Origin: Pseudomonas sp. QS1027
GTDB taxonomy: Bacteria; Pseudomonadota; Gammaproteobacteria; Pseudomonadales; Pseudomonadaceae
Assembly (NCBI RefSeq): GCF_002814235.1
Contig: NZ_PHSU01000007.1
Coordinates: 62,001 to 126,000 of the forward strand
Direction of reading: 5' to 3'
Length of the DNA: 64,000 bases
The notes beneath the pieces are model-generated. The model had not been told where the DNA came from. It searched no databases and was given only the letters and a program-made list of their open reading frames with translations. Below are positions 37,844 to 46,483 of this stretch, piece after piece. The stretch's first letter is position 1, and every line of letters begins with the position of its first letter. Position numbers and translations under genes: made by a program.

Positions 37844-38335
37844 ATGGAACCCGGAAATGCCCAGCTGTCGATGACTGTTTTGATGACCCCGGACATGGCC
37901 AACTTTTCTGGCAATGTCCACGGCGGCACCCTGCTCAAGTACCTGGATGAAGTGGCCTACGCTTGCGCCAGCCGTTATGCCGGCCGTTATGTGGTGACCC
38001 TGTCGGTGGACCAGGTGATTTTCCGCGAGCCGATCCATGTCGGCGAACTGGTGACGTTCCTGGCCTCGGTCAACTACACCGGCAACACCTCGATGGAGGT
38101 GGGCATCAAGGTGGTGACGGAGAATATTCGCGAGCGTTCGGTGCGCCACACCAATAGCTGCTTCTTCACCATGGTCGCGGTCGACGACCAGCGCAAGCCG
38201 GCCGCCGTACCGCCGTTGCAGCCGCAAAGCAGCGAGGACAAGCGTCGCTACGTGCAGGCGCAACAGCGTCGGCAGATTCGCCAGGAGCTGGAAAAGCGCT
38301 ACCAGGAAATCAAGGCCGACGGTGAAGGCGACTGA
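37844..38335 (+). CDS. Acyl-CoA thioesterase (hot-dog fold, YciA/BACH type)
   Basis: The 163-aa protein shows the hot-dog thioesterase core: MTPDMANFSGNVHGGTLLKYLDEVAYACASRYAGRYVVTLSVDQVIFREPIHVGELVTFLASVNYTGNTSMEVGIKVVTENI. This includes the N-x-x-G-N-V-H-G-G-x-L-L-K motif and the catalytic Asp of LDEVAY. It hydrolyses acyl-CoA esters in the cytoplasm. A basic, coiled C-terminal tail (RRYVQAQQRRQIRQELEKRYQEIK) extends past the domain. It is divergent from the antiporter; the 277-bp gap between them shows no other gene. Confidence 0.92.
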   Translation: MEPGNAQLSMTVLMTPDMANFSGNVHGGTLLKYLDEVAYACASRYAGRYVVTLSVDQVIFREPIHVGELVTFLASVNYTGNTSMEVGIKVVTENIRERSVRHTNSCFFTMVAVDDQRKPAAVPPLQPQSSEDKRRYVQAQQRRQIRQELEKRYQEIKADGEGD

Positions 38336-38352
38336 AGCCCTGAAGACAGGGC

Positions 38353-39225
38353 TTACAGGCTGATCGACTCCGCCTCGAACCGCACCCGCGGATGCACGAT
38401 GCGGTCCTGGGCCCGCACCAGCTCCAGCTCGTAGCTGGCGCAGGCCTGGGTTTCCAGCAACACCTCATGCACCGCCGAAGCGGCGAACTCGAACGCCGCC
38501 ACCAGGCTGTCGCCCAGCAGCACCCGCGCCAGGAACAGCCCCGAGGTCAGGTCGCCGACGCCCACCGGCTGCTTCGGGAAGGCCAGCAAGGGCCGTCGCA
38601 GGTGCCAGCTGCCCTCGGCAGTCACCAACAACATCTCGAAGCTGTCCGCCAGCTTGCCCGGATAGGCCAGGTGCTTGACCAGCACCGCCTTCGGTCCCCG
38701 CGCCAGCAGGCTGCGGGCCATGGCCAGGCAATCGAACAGGGAACTCGGCGTACGCCCGCAGAAGCTATCGAGCTCAAGCTGGTTGGGGCAGAGGAAATCG
38801 GCCATGACCGCCGCTTCTTCCAGCAGGAAATCACTGACCTCGGTCGGCACGCTGCAGCCTTTCTCCGGGTGGCCCATCACCGGGTCGCAGAGGTACAGGG
38901 CATTGGGGTTGATCGCCTTGATCCGCGCCACACCGGCGAGGATCGCCCGCCCCTGGGCCGCGCTGCCAAGGTAGCCGGACAACACGGCGTCGCAGTTACC
39001 CAGTTCACCGATGGCGGCAATCCCTTCGACCAGTTCGGAAATCCGCTGCGGCGCCAGCACTTCCCCCGCCCACTGCCCGTATTGGGTATGGTTGGAGAAC
39101 TGCACGGTGTTCAGCGGCCAGACATTGACCCCGACACGCTGCATGGGGAAAACCGCCGAACTGTTGCCGGCATGGCCAAAAACCACGTGGGATTGAATGG
39201 CGAGCAGATGGGGAGTGCGTTTCAT
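38353..39225 (-). CDS. pdxY: Pyridoxal kinase
   Basis: I start at the ATG at 39225 ([32 protein letters not shown]), the conserved beginning of PdxY; an ATG at 39255 adds ten unrelated residues. The 290-aa product has the ribokinase-like features: [56 protein letters not shown] and the phosphate-binding [18 protein letters not shown] (Asp as catalytic base). It phosphorylates pyridoxal in the B6 salvage pathway. Confidence 0.95.
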   Translation of the reverse strand: MKRTPHLLAIQSHVVFGHAGNSSAVFPMQRVGVNVWPLNTVQFSNHTQYGQWAGEVLAPQRISELVEGIAAIGELGNCDAVLSGYLGSAAQGRAILAGVARIKAINPNALYLCDPVMGHPEKGCSVPTEVSDFLLEEAAVMADFLCPNQLELDSFCGRTPSSLFDCLAMARSLLARGPKAVLVKHLAYPGKLADSFEMLLVTAEGSWHLRRPLLAFPKQPVGVGDLTSGLFLARVLLGDSLVAAFEFAASAVHEVLLETQACASYELELVRAQDRIVHPRVRFEAESISL

Positions 39226-39339
39226 TCCGTATTCCAGAAAGGCCAGTGGATTCAAGCCGCTGAGTATGCGACTAAACGGAGCCTGTACGACAGACCGGGG
39301 AGCCAGTTAAGCTGAGCTGACTTTGTTGGAGTGGCGTTC

Positions 39340-39744
39340 ATGCTGACCCTCGGAAATATGTTCGTGCTGATGTTGCTGGCGACCGGCGCTGCCTGGCTCT
39401 GGCACAACCATGGCCTGCGCGAGCGGGCGCTGGAGCGGGTCAAGCAGCACTGCGCCAAGCTCGACATCGAGCTGCTCGATGGCGCCGTCGCCCTCAAGCG
39501 CATCGGTTTTGTCCGTGACGCCCATGGCCGGCGGCGCCTGGCGCGGATCTACAACTTCGAGTTCACCGTCACCGGTGAGCAGCGTCACGCCGGGACCATC
39601 ACCCAGTTCGGCGCCCACAGTGCCCATATCGAGCTGGCGCCCTACCCGTTCGAAGCCAAGCCGGAAGTGCGTAGCGCCGAAGTGATCGAATTGAGCCAAT
39701 GGCGCCAGGATCATGCCAAGGACCACAATAATTTGCGCCGTTGA
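39340..39744 (+). CDS. DUF3301 membrane-anchored protein
   Basis: I choose the ATG at 39340 with GGAG 8 bp upstream, giving 134 aa; a GTG at 39331 is a less likely start. The N-terminus is one membrane helix (MLTLGNMFVLMLLATGAAWLWHNHGLRERAL), followed by a small cytoplasmic domain (KLDIELLDGAVALKRIGFVRDAHGRRRLARIYNFEFTVTGEQRHAGTITQFG) that matches the DUF3301 family. Function unknown. It is divergent from pdxY. Confidence 0.88.
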   Translation: MLTLGNMFVLMLLATGAAWLWHNHGLRERALERVKQHCAKLDIELLDGAVALKRIGFVRDAHGRRRLARIYNFEFTVTGEQRHAGTITQFGAHSAHIELAPYPFEAKPEVRSAEVIELSQWRQDHAKDHNNLRR

Positions 39745-39795
39745 AGGGCCCGACGATGGTTCGCCAGTGATTGCGATGCAAGATGCACTGCCGCC

Positions 39796-39879
39796 ATCGC
39801 CAGCAAGCCGGCTCCTACAGTTCGGTGTTCCAACACAAAATATCGTCAAGCCCGGGACCCTGTAGGGCTTGCTGGCGAT
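39796..39879. repeat. REP pair, one arm degenerate
   Basis: A full inverted REP core, GCCAGCAAGCCGGCTCCTAC, ends at 39819. A shortened forward copy GTAGGGCTTGCTGGCGAT (39862-39879) has lost the AGCCG segment. The pair fills the 163-bp gap between convergent genes. Confidence 0.8.
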
Positions 39880-39907
39880 AGCGATGTCACCTTCACCGCC
39901 GCTCGCC

Positions 39908-40888
39908 CTACAAACGACACTGCGCCATTCCCGCCTTTAACGACTCAATCTCCTGTTTTTCAGCGAAGATCAGCTCAATACGCGAATCCCGCCGCCATTC
40001 ACTGGGCTGCCACTGCACGCTGGAGTTATCCACAGCGTTGGCGGAAACCCAGCCGTCGGGGCTGTGGATAACCAGTTTGGCTCGCAACCAATCCAGCCCG
40101 GACAACCAGTGCTGGAGCTTTTCCGTATCGAAGCACTGGCTCGGGTGCCAGCGCCAGCCGATGCTCCAGTTGCCGTCCTGGGAATGATCCAGGCAGATCG
40201 GTTGGGTCGGGTCGGTCCAGATCGCCGGCAGTGGGGCTTTGACCGGCGCGTCGACAGACGGCGCGCTATCAGCAGAGGTGTAAGCCTGCTCACCCTGACC
40301 GTTCTCCAGCGCGAGCAACTCGGCCAACCCCAACACACCCTGCTCCGTCCAGCGCACGGGCCCTTCAGGCAGCCGGGCCAGCACCCGTTGCCGTTCAACC
40401 GCGTCCAACCCTTCGGACTTGTTCAACACCCGCAGCCCCGCCAGCCCCAGCGCTTCCTGCTGGGAGTCCGGCAACGGCTTGCCCGCCGCCAGGGCCCGGG
40501 CGTCCAGCACCAGTACGCACGGCTGCAACGCCAGGACTCCCAGCCAGGGCGCCTCGGCCAGTTGCTTGAGAATCTGCACCGGATGCCCCAACCCGGAGGG
40601 CTCGATCAGCAACCGGTCCGGCCGCGCCTTGCGCAGCAAACGGGTCAATCCGACCTGGAACGGCGCGCCGTTGACGCAGCAGACACAGCCCCCAGCCACT
40701 TCCCCCAGTGCGATACCATCGTCGCCCTGGGTCAGCAGCGCGGCGTCGAGGCCGATCTGGCCGAACTCGTTGATCAGCACCGCCCAGCGCTCGCCCTCCG
40801 GCTTTTGCGCCAGCAGGTGTCGAATCAGGCTGGTCTTGCCCGCGCCCAGCGGACCGGCGATGACATGGGTGGGAATGTTCTGCAACAT
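39908..40888 (-). CDS. COG0523/CobW-family GTP-dependent metal chaperone
   Basis: From the ATG at 40888 (MLQNIPTHVIAGPLGAGKTSLIRHLL) the product is 326 aa. It has the P-loop GPLGAGKTS, the Glu motif NEFGQIGLDAALL, the metal-binding GGCVCC, LLIEPSGLGHP and the nucleotide-specificity VLNKSEG. It is shorter than ZigA and its C-terminal domain is only partly like CobW_C. No Zur-like box is visible in the 31-bp gap to the divergent gene at 40920, so its metal and regulation are open. The 3' half contains two perfect TTATCCACA sequences in opposite orientation (40026 and 40063). Confidence 0.85.
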   Translation of the reverse strand: MLQNIPTHVIAGPLGAGKTSLIRHLLAQKPEGERWAVLINEFGQIGLDAALLTQGDDGIALGEVAGGCVCCVNGAPFQVGLTRLLRKARPDRLLIEPSGLGHPVQILKQLAEAPWLGVLALQPCVLVLDARALAAGKPLPDSQQEALGLAGLRVLNKSEGLDAVERQRVLARLPEGPVRWTEQGVLGLAELLALENGQGEQAYTSADSAPSVDAPVKAPLPAIWTDPTQPICLDHSQDGNWSIGWRWHPSQCFDTEKLQHWLSGLDWLRAKLVIHSPDGWVSANAVDNSSVQWQPSEWRRDSRIELIFAEKQEIESLKAGMAQCRL

Positions 40889-40919
40889 AGAGGGCCGATG
40901 GTCTGAAAGAGATAAAAGA

Positions 40920-41273
40920 ATGATGCGCCTGATCTGCCTGGCGTTGCTGTTCGGCTCTGGCCAGGTGCTGGCCCAGGCCTGTGTGGTACATAGCCATGGG
41001 CAGCGGCTGGACGTGAAAGTCTGCCAGGAAAACATCAATATCCCGGCCAAGCTGTTCAGCGACGGTTTCTGCCAACCGAACCTGCCGGGGCAGAAGGTCG
41101 AGGTCGAGTACGTCGAGCAGTGCCCGGGCGGTTCGTTTGGCGTGTGCGGCAACGCGCAAGTGGCCAATATGCCTTATCGGCAGAATATCCACTATTACGG
41201 CGTGGCGACGGACGCGGCGTACCTCAAGCCGTTCTGTGAAAGCCAGAGCGGCGGACAGTGGCAAACCCCGTAA
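40920..41273 (+). CDS. Small exported cysteine-rich protein of unknown function
   Basis: The 117-aa protein (start at 40920, or the next codon ATG at 40923) has a signal peptide (MMRLICLALLFGSGQVLAQA). Its mature part contains seven cysteines (ACVVHSHGQRLDVKVC, DGFCQPN, EQCPGGSFGVCGN, KPFCES), suggesting disulphides in the periplasm. I do not recognise a domain. It is divergent from the COG0523 GTPase with a 31-bp gap, and the pair lies beside the zinc-starvation island, so a link to metal handling is possible but unproven. Confidence 0.75.
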   Translation: MMRLICLALLFGSGQVLAQACVVHSHGQRLDVKVCQENINIPAKLFSDGFCQPNLPGQKVEVEYVEQCPGGSFGVCGNAQVANMPYRQNIHYYGVATDAAYLKPFCESQSGGQWQTP

Positions 41274-41294
41274 TCAAGACCGCCACATATCCCC

Positions 41295-41378
41295 TGTAGG
41301 AGCCGGCTTGCTGGCGATAGCGTCCTTGAGTTCAACACTGGATTCACTGGCCCCATCGCCAGCAAGCCGGCTCCTACA
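41295..41378. repeat. REPIN (matched inverted REP pair), 84 bp
   Basis: TGTAGGAGCCGGCTTGCTGG (41295-41314) and its exact inverted copy CCAGCAAGCCGGCTCCTACA (41359-41378). The total length of 84 bp is identical to the pair at 53195. Confidence 0.93.
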
Positions 41379-41399
41379 GTACGGTGTGAACCCGCGCGA

Positions 41400-42050
41400 T
41401 CAGGCCAACCAATCCAGGGTCAGGATCAATCGCCGTTCGCCTTCCGGCACCGGCGGCGAGCGGTGCACCAGGCCAAAACCTTCATTGCCGTGCCAGCGCT
41501 CGCCCTTGAGCAGCGCCACGGCGCCGCTGTCCACCTGCTGGATCAGCGCCGGCTCACCAGGCTCCGCCGCCGCATTGCCCAGCAGCCGACGATCGATCGC
41601 CCCTTCCGCCAGCCACTGACTCCCCACACCCGCATAGGTGGTGATCAACCGCACCGGCACATGATCGACGTGAAAACGCGGACACATCGCTTTATCCAGC
41701 ACCCGCAAACGCAGGCCGATCCGCCGCGCGCCGAGCAGACAGGCATAAGCGCTGACCAGCCAGGACACATCGCTCAAGAACCCTTCATAGCCCTCCAGAT
41801 CGCTGAACCCCGAAGCCAGGCCCTGCAGATTCGGCCGTGCCTCGTCATCCGGCATCTCCAGGCTCAGGGATTCGGCCAACGGCTCGTCCAACGACAACAA
41901 CAGGGTCGCAAAATCGGCAATATGCCCCGGCAACCGGCGCTGCCAGACCGCCAGGTTGACGCCCTCGTCGAGAATCTCGCCCAGTACCGTCGGCGCTTCG
42001 CCCTGTACCTGCCGAATCGCCGGCAGGGCCTTCCAACGTGGTGCCAGCAT
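41400..42050 (-). CDS. DUF1826 domain protein of the zinc-starvation group
   Basis: The 216-aa product begins at an ATG that shares its A with the zigA stop (TGATG), so it is translationally coupled to zigA. It matches DUF1826, a family regularly next to COG0523 GTPases. The segment CPRFHVDHVPVRLITTYAGVGSQWL (with H-x-D) and a later GERWHGNEGFGLVHRSPPVPEGERRLILTLDWL look like the metal-binding frame of a 2-oxoglutarate-dioxygenase-like barrel; that is an inference. Third gene of the dksA2-zigA-DUF1826 operon. Confidence 0.85.
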   Translation of the reverse strand: MLAPRWKALPAIRQVQGEAPTVLGEILDEGVNLAVWQRRLPGHIADFATLLLSLDEPLAESLSLEMPDDEARPNLQGLASGFSDLEGYEGFLSDVSWLVSAYACLLGARRIGLRLRVLDKAMCPRFHVDHVPVRLITTYAGVGSQWLAEGAIDRRLLGNAAAEPGEPALIQQVDSGAVALLKGERWHGNEGFGLVHRSPPVPEGERRLILTLDWLA

Positions 42051-43258
42051 CAGGCGGCCTCCTCTTCATGCCAGGCACCGAACGGATCGGGCAGCGCGCT
42101 CCAACCCTCGACTCCCAGGGCCATTTCCTCATCGCTCAACAGGCAGTTGTCCAGCCGCGCGGTCATCTGCGCGAAGTCGATGTTCTGCCCGATAAACACC
42201 AGTTCCTGGCGGCAATCCCCGGTTTCCGGCGTCCAGTGCCCCATGATCGCCGTGACGCTTTCCTGATCCTGCGGCCACTGCGGTTTCGGCACAAAACGCC
42301 ACCAACGCCCGGCAAAACCATGGCGCATCAAACCCCCGGCCTGGGACCAGCTGCCGGCTTCCTGGTACTTGCTGGCCAGCCAGAAGAAGCCCTTGGAACG
42401 CAGCAGCTTGCCGTTCACCCAGGGCCGGTTGATAAAGTCGAAAAAGCGCTCGGGATGAAACGGCCGTCGCGCCCGATACGCCGTGGAAGCAATGCCGTAC
42501 TCCTCGGTTTCCGGCACATGCTCGCCGCGCAGTTCCTGCAACCAGCCCGGCGCCTGGGCCGCGCGCTCGAAGTCGAAACGGCCGGTGTTGAGGATCTTCG
42601 CCAGGGGGATCTCGCCCATCACCATGGGAATGATTTCCGCCTGGGCGTTCAGGCGCTGCAGAATCGCCATCAACTCCTCGCGTTCATGGCTGCCGATCAG
42701 GTCGATCTTGCTGATCAGGATCACATCGGCAAACTCGATCTGCTCGATCAACAGGTCGGTGATCGAGCGCTCGTCCTCCTCGCCCAGGGTTTCGCCACGG
42801 GAGGCGAGGCTTTCGGCGGCCTGGTAGTCGAGCAGGAAGTTCATGCCGTCGACCACCGTGACCATGGTGTCGAGCCGGGCGACATCCGCCAGGCTCTGGC
42901 CGCTTTCATCGCGGAAGGTAAAGGTCTCGGCCACCGGCAGCGGCTCGGAGATGCCGGTGGACTCGATCAACAGATAATCGAAACGACCGTCGCGGGCCAG
43001 CTTGCCGACCTCCTCCAGCAGGTCTTCGCGCAAGGTGCAGCAGATGCAACCGTTGCTCATCTCGACGAGCTTTTCCTCGGCGCGATTGAGGCTGACATCG
43101 CGCTGCACTTCGCTGCCGTCGATATTGATTTCGCTCATGTCGTTGACGATCACGGCCACCCGCAGGTTTTCGCGATTGCGCAGCACGTAGTTGAGCAAGG
43201 TACTTTTACCGGCACCGAGAAAGCCGGACAGCACGGTCACGGGTAGACGTTGGGTCAT
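42050..43258 (-). CDS. zigA: Zur-regulated COG0523 GTPase, zinc chaperone
   Basis: This 402-aa GTPase has [18 protein letters not shown] (P-loop), the metal motif GCICC in [45 protein letters not shown] and a CobW_C domain ending at about 370. Proteins of this subgroup (ZigA, YciC) are induced by zinc lack and are thought to deliver zinc to client enzymes. It lies 27 bp downstream of dksA2, whose promoter carries a Zur-like palindrome, and overlaps DUF1826. Confidence 0.9.
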   Translation of the reverse strand: MTQRLPVTVLSGFLGAGKSTLLNYVLRNRENLRVAVIVNDMSEINIDGSEVQRDVSLNRAEEKLVEMSNGCICCTLREDLLEEVGKLARDGRFDYLLIESTGISEPLPVAETFTFRDESGQSLADVARLDTMVTVVDGMNFLLDYQAAESLASRGETLGEEDERSITDLLIEQIEFADVILISKIDLIGSHEREELMAILQRLNAQAEIIPMVMGEIPLAKILNTGRFDFERAAQAPGWLQELRGEHVPETEEYGIASTAYRARRPFHPERFFDFINRPWVNGKLLRSKGFFWLASKYQEAGSWSQAGGLMRHGFAGRWWRFVPKPQWPQDQESVTAIMGHWTPETGDCRQELVFIGQNIDFAQMTARLDNCLLSDEEMALGVEGWSALPDPFGAWHEEEAA

Positions 43259-43285
43259 GGGGTTTTCCTCATCAGGTCGGCCGGG

Positions 43286-43690
43286 TCAAAGCGCCCGTTT
43301 ATGGCGTTCGCGCAGCTCTTCACGTTCTTTGGCTTCGATGCACAGGGTCGCGGTGGGCCGCAGCAGCAGGCGCTTGAGGCCGATCGGCTCGCCGGTTTCG
43401 CGGCACCAGCCGTATTCGCCGCGGGCCAGCCGCTCAAGGGATTCATCGATCTTGTCCAGGAGCTTTTTCTCGCGTTCCAGTACCCGCAGTTGCCATTGCC
43501 GGGTTTCCTCGGCGCTGCCGATGTCCGCCGGGTCGCTGCTGGTTTCTTGCTCGCGCAACTGGTCGAACTCGCCGCTGATGCGTTCCTGCAGCTCAAGACG
43601 CTGGCCGCGCAGCAGCTCACGGAAAAATCCCTGCTGGGCATCGTTCATGTAGTCCGCCTCGGGCTGGGCGAGCAGTTCGTGTTCAGTCAT
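43286..43690 (-). CDS. dksA2: DksA2, zinc-independent DksA paralogue
   Basis: From the ATG at 43690 (MTEHELLAQPEADYMND), with GGGAGG in the GACCTCCC mirror upstream, the protein is 134 aa. It has the coiled-coil tip DPADIG and the globular end. The DksA zinc finger needs four cysteines; here the sites read CRET (Cys96, Thr99) and CIEA (Cys117, Ala120), so only two remain. This is the known signature of P. aeruginosa DksA2, which replaces DksA in the stringent response on RNA polymerase when zinc is short. Confidence 0.93.
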   Translation of the reverse strand: MTEHELLAQPEADYMNDAQQGFFRELLRGQRLELQERISGEFDQLREQETSSDPADIGSAEETRQWQLRVLEREKKLLDKIDESLERLARGEYGWCRETGEPIGLKRLLLRPTATLCIEAKEREELRERHKRAL

Positions 43691-43717
43691 GGGAGGTCGG
43701 GTCCGGGATTTATTTAA

Positions 43718-43732
43718 TGTTATATTATAACA
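43718..43732. promoter_or_regulatory. Zur box 1 (dksA2 operon / small exported protein)
   Basis: TGTTATATTATAACA is a perfect 15-bp palindrome 27 bp before dksA2 and 80 bp before the divergent gene at 43812. It fits the gammaproteobacterial Zur consensus (GTTATAATATAAC), and the genes on its left are known zinc-starvation genes. Confidence 0.9.
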
Positions 43733-43811
43733 ATGCAAATAATCCAATCCCCTGCTTGCTCGCCGCGACGAAGAGCGCAATGCTGGGTCGATCCCGTTGC
43801 CGAGAATGCCG

Positions 43812-44192
43812 ATGCGTCCTGTCCTGAACTATCTGTTGCCGGTCCTGTTGCTGGCGGCGGCGAATGCCGAGGCCCAGGTGCCTGCCCCCACCCAGACGAA
43901 CTGCACCCGCAGCGCCAACCTGCTGGCGTGCAAGGACGGGCTGGGCAACGCCTATGGCGTCGCCACCGAGGGCAAGACGATTTACCTGCAGGGCTTTGAA
44001 GTGATCGGCAAGCGCTACTGGGCGCAGACCAGCAGCCGCTATGGGCAGCTGACGTTCTTCACCGGGATTGCGTCGGATGGCGAGGCCTGGGTCGGTTACA
44101 GCCGGCGAGTGGGCTGGACCACCCAGAACCGTTTTTCCAGTTCAGGCGGGTTGAGCAAGAAGTTTGTCTGCGACCGGATGGTGGGGTGCTAG
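43812..44192 (+). CDS. Small exported protein next to Zur box
   Basis: I start at the ATG at 43812 (MRPVLNYLLPVLLLAAANAEAQ), with CGAGA upstream; in-frame starts at 43806 and 43797 are alternatives. The 126-aa product has a signal peptide and four cysteines in the mature part (NCTRS, LACKDG, FVCDRMVGC). It contains the aromatic-rich segment GNAYGVATEGKTIYLQGFEVIGKRYWAQTSSRYG. I do not recognise a domain. Position opposite dksA2 across a Zur box suggests it is made under zinc limitation in the periplasm. Confidence 0.75.
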   Translation: MRPVLNYLLPVLLLAAANAEAQVPAPTQTNCTRSANLLACKDGLGNAYGVATEGKTIYLQGFEVIGKRYWAQTSSRYGQLTFFTGIASDGEAWVGYSRRVGWTTQNRFSSSGGLSKKFVCDRMVGC

Positions 44193-44208
44193 GCACCCCT
44201 GGGTCGCT

Positions 44209-45459
44209 CTACACCAACCCTTCCTGCACCTGCTGCTGTTGCCAGGCGATATAGCTGTCCGCCGGCGGGTTCTTCTCGAAGTAACGCTTCAAACCCTCGA
44301 ACAGACCATCGGCAATCGCCTGCTGGTGCCGTGCCGTGACCAGTCGCTGACTGTCGCGAGCGTTGGAGATAAAACCGGTCTCCACCAGGATCGACGGCAC
44401 GTCCGGTGACTTCAACACCGCGAATCCCGCCTGTTCCACACGCTTCTGGTGCAGGGTAGTGATGCCTTCCAGGCTGCCCAGCACGCTATGCCCCAGCTGC
44501 AGGCTGGAAGCGATGGTGGCGTTCATCGACATGTCGAGGATCACCCCGGCCAGCATCGGGTCCTTGTCCTTGAGATTGAGCAGGCTCTGAGCGCCCAACA
44601 GGTCGGCACCGTTTTCACGCTGGGCCATGAACCGCGCCGTGGTCGACGTCGCACCACCCTCCGACAGGGCAAACACCGAAGCCCCCGAAGCCGTAATACG
44701 CGGCGCGGCATCGGCGTGCACCGAGATAAACATGTCGGCGTTGTTCTTGCGCGAGAACTCCACCCGCTTGCGCAGGGGCACGAAGAAGTCGTCATTGCGC
44801 ACCAGGCGCACATCGAAGCCCTTCTCCCGCTTGAGACGCTTGGCCAGCAGTCGGCCAATGGACAACACCACGTCTTTCTCGCGCTCGCCTTTCGAACCCA
44901 CCGCACCCGGGTCCTTGCCGCCATGGCCAGGGTCGACCACGACCATGATGTCGCGCTTGCGATGGGGGCTGCCGCTCGCCTCCTCATGCCGCACAGGCGG
45001 CGGCGCGGCTACCGCCGGTGCCGCCGGTGCCGCTGCCAGGGCCGCCGCCGGCACCGCGGCGCTGCCATTGCTGGTCAGGTCGATCACCAGGCGATGGCCC
45101 TGCGCGCCCTCGGGCGGCAACAGGAAGCTGTTGAGCTGAACCGGGTTGGCCAGGTCGAGGACAATCCGCGTATCGCCCTGGCCGAAATGCCCGGAACGGA
45201 TCGAACGGATCACCGTGTTGCTCAGTGCCAACTGTCGGAAATCGCCCGTCAGCTTGGCCCCGCTCAGGTCGATGATCAACCGCTCGGGCGAGGTCAGGGA
45301 AAAGGTCTTGTATTGAATCGGACCACTGAGATCCAACACCAGCCGCAGCTTGTTGCCGTCGCGCCACAGCCGCGCATCCCGGATCTGCGCCGCCGACACA
45401 CCGAACGGCAAAACCACCGCACCGGCCAATAAAAAGTTGAGCAACTGACGTCTATGCAT
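44209..45459 (-). CDS. N-acetylmuramoyl-L-alanine amidase (AmiA/AmiC type)
   Basis: From the ATG at 45459 the 416-aa product begins MHRRQLLNFLLAGAVVLPFGVSA, a twin-arginine-like signal; further in-frame ATGs at 45489 and 45528 leave the exact start open. An AMIN domain (about 25-130, IRDARLWRDGNKLRLVLDLSGPIQYKTFSL) precedes an Ala/Pro linker and an Amidase_3 domain with the zinc ligands in VVVDPGHGGKDPGA, SVHADA and ILVETGFISN. It splits peptidoglycan cross-walls in the periplasm. It is divergent from folE2 across Zur box 2, matching the amiA-folE2 pair I know from PAO1. Confidence 0.9.
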   Translation of the reverse strand: MHRRQLLNFLLAGAVVLPFGVSAAQIRDARLWRDGNKLRLVLDLSGPIQYKTFSLTSPERLIIDLSGAKLTGDFRQLALSNTVIRSIRSGHFGQGDTRIVLDLANPVQLNSFLLPPEGAQGHRLVIDLTSNGSAAVPAAALAAAPAAPAVAAPPPVRHEEASGSPHRKRDIMVVVDPGHGGKDPGAVGSKGEREKDVVLSIGRLLAKRLKREKGFDVRLVRNDDFFVPLRKRVEFSRKNNADMFISVHADAAPRITASGASVFALSEGGATSTTARFMAQRENGADLLGAQSLLNLKDKDPMLAGVILDMSMNATIASSLQLGHSVLGSLEGITTLHQKRVEQAGFAVLKSPDVPSILVETGFISNARDSQRLVTARHQQAIADGLFEGLKRYFEKNPPADSYIAWQQQQVQEGLV

Positions 45460-45541
45460 AACAGGTACCGCGGATAAGGGAGCGTCCATACTCGTTGTCG
45501 CTGTGTAAAACCCCAGCAAAAAAGGCATCGTCGACTGAATA

Positions 45542-45554
45542 GTTATAATATAAC
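45542..45554. promoter_or_regulatory. Zur box 2 (amidase / folE2 operon)
   Basis: GTTATAATATAAC, the exact 13-bp Zur core palindrome, lies 33 bp before folE2 and 83 bp before the amidase ATG. One site can control both directions. Confidence 0.9.
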
Positions 45555-45586
45555 ATGTCATTCCACCTCCGACGATGGACCTGCTC

Positions 45587-46483
45587 ATGAATGCGTTGAC
45601 GCTGCCGGATATCGCCGCGCAGTCATCCCGGCAAGCCTTGCCCCTCGAGTGGGTGGGCATGTGCGGCATTGCCCTTCCGATCTCGATTGACGGCCACCGT
45701 CTCAGCGCCACAGCCGATGCTGGCGTCAGCCTCGACGATGGCGAAGCGCGGGGCATTCATATGTCACGTCTGTACCTGGCCCTGGAACGATTGGAGCAGG
45801 AAGACCTGACGCCCGCGCTGATCCGAGAAGTATTGCAGCAATTTCTCGACAGCCACGACGGACTTTCCAACAACGCCTACCTACGCATCCACAGCGATCT
45901 GCTGCTCAAACGCCCGGCGTTGGTCAGTCCGCTATCTGGCTGGAAAACCTATCCAGTCAGTGTTTTAGCCGAACTGAAAAACGGAGTGTTCCACGTGGAA
46001 CTAAAAATTGACGTGACCTACTCCTCAACCTGCCCATGCTCGGCCGCCCTCGCCCGGCAGTTGATCCAACAGCAATTCATCACCGATTTCGCCGACAAGC
46101 CTCTGGAGCACGCTGACATCCTCAGCTGGCTCGGCGGACCGCAAGGCGTCGTCGCCACACCTCACAGTCAGCGCAGCATTGCACAATTGCATATTCATCT
46201 AGATGAAAAAACGTATCGGTTTCCCTTCGAGGCCCTGATCAACGACGCCGAAGCCGCCCTCGGCACCGCCGTGCAGACCGCGGTGAAACGCGCTGACGAA
46301 CAGGCCTTCGCCCTCGCCAACGGCCAGAACCTGATGTTCTGCGAAGACGCGGCACGTCGCCTCAACCTGGCACTCAAGCGCTCGGACGCGGTCAACGGCT
46401 TCCACCTGCGGGTAGTCCATGCCGAAAGCCTGCACGCCCATGACGCCGTGGCTGAAAGCCGCTGGAACTGGAGGCAGGCATGA
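45587..46483 (+). CDS. folE2: GTP cyclohydrolase FolE2 (type IB)
   Basis: The 298-aa product (ATG at 45587, MNALTLPDIAAQ) is FolE2, the zinc-independent alternative to FolE for the first step of tetrahydrofolate and queuosine precursor synthesis. The conserved active-site segment DVTYSSTCPCSAALARQ is present (Cys149), as are PLEWVGMCGIALPI and MFCEDAARRL. FolE2 can use other metals such as Mn, so its induction by zinc lack keeps folate synthesis running. First gene of an eight-gene operon; its stop overlaps the next ATG. Confidence 0.95.
   Translation: MNALTLPDIAAQSSRQALPLEWVGMCGIALPISIDGHRLSATADAGVSLDDGEARGIHMSRLYLALERLEQEDLTPALIREVLQQFLDSHDGLSNNAYLRIHSDLLLKRPALVSPLSGWKTYPVSVLAELKNGVFHVELKIDVTYSSTCPCSAALARQLIQQQFITDFADKPLEHADILSWLGGPQGVVATPHSQRSIAQLHIHLDEKTYRFPFEALINDAEAALGTAVQTAVKRADEQAFALANGQNLMFCEDAARRLNLALKRSDAVNGFHLRVVHAESLHAHDAVAESRWNWRQA

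Noticed and set aside
40026..40071. Two perfect TTATCCACA sequences in opposite orientation inside the COG0523 gene
   Set aside because: Only two boxes, both in conserved coding sequence, no AT-rich region or further boxes; not enough for a replication or DnaA site.
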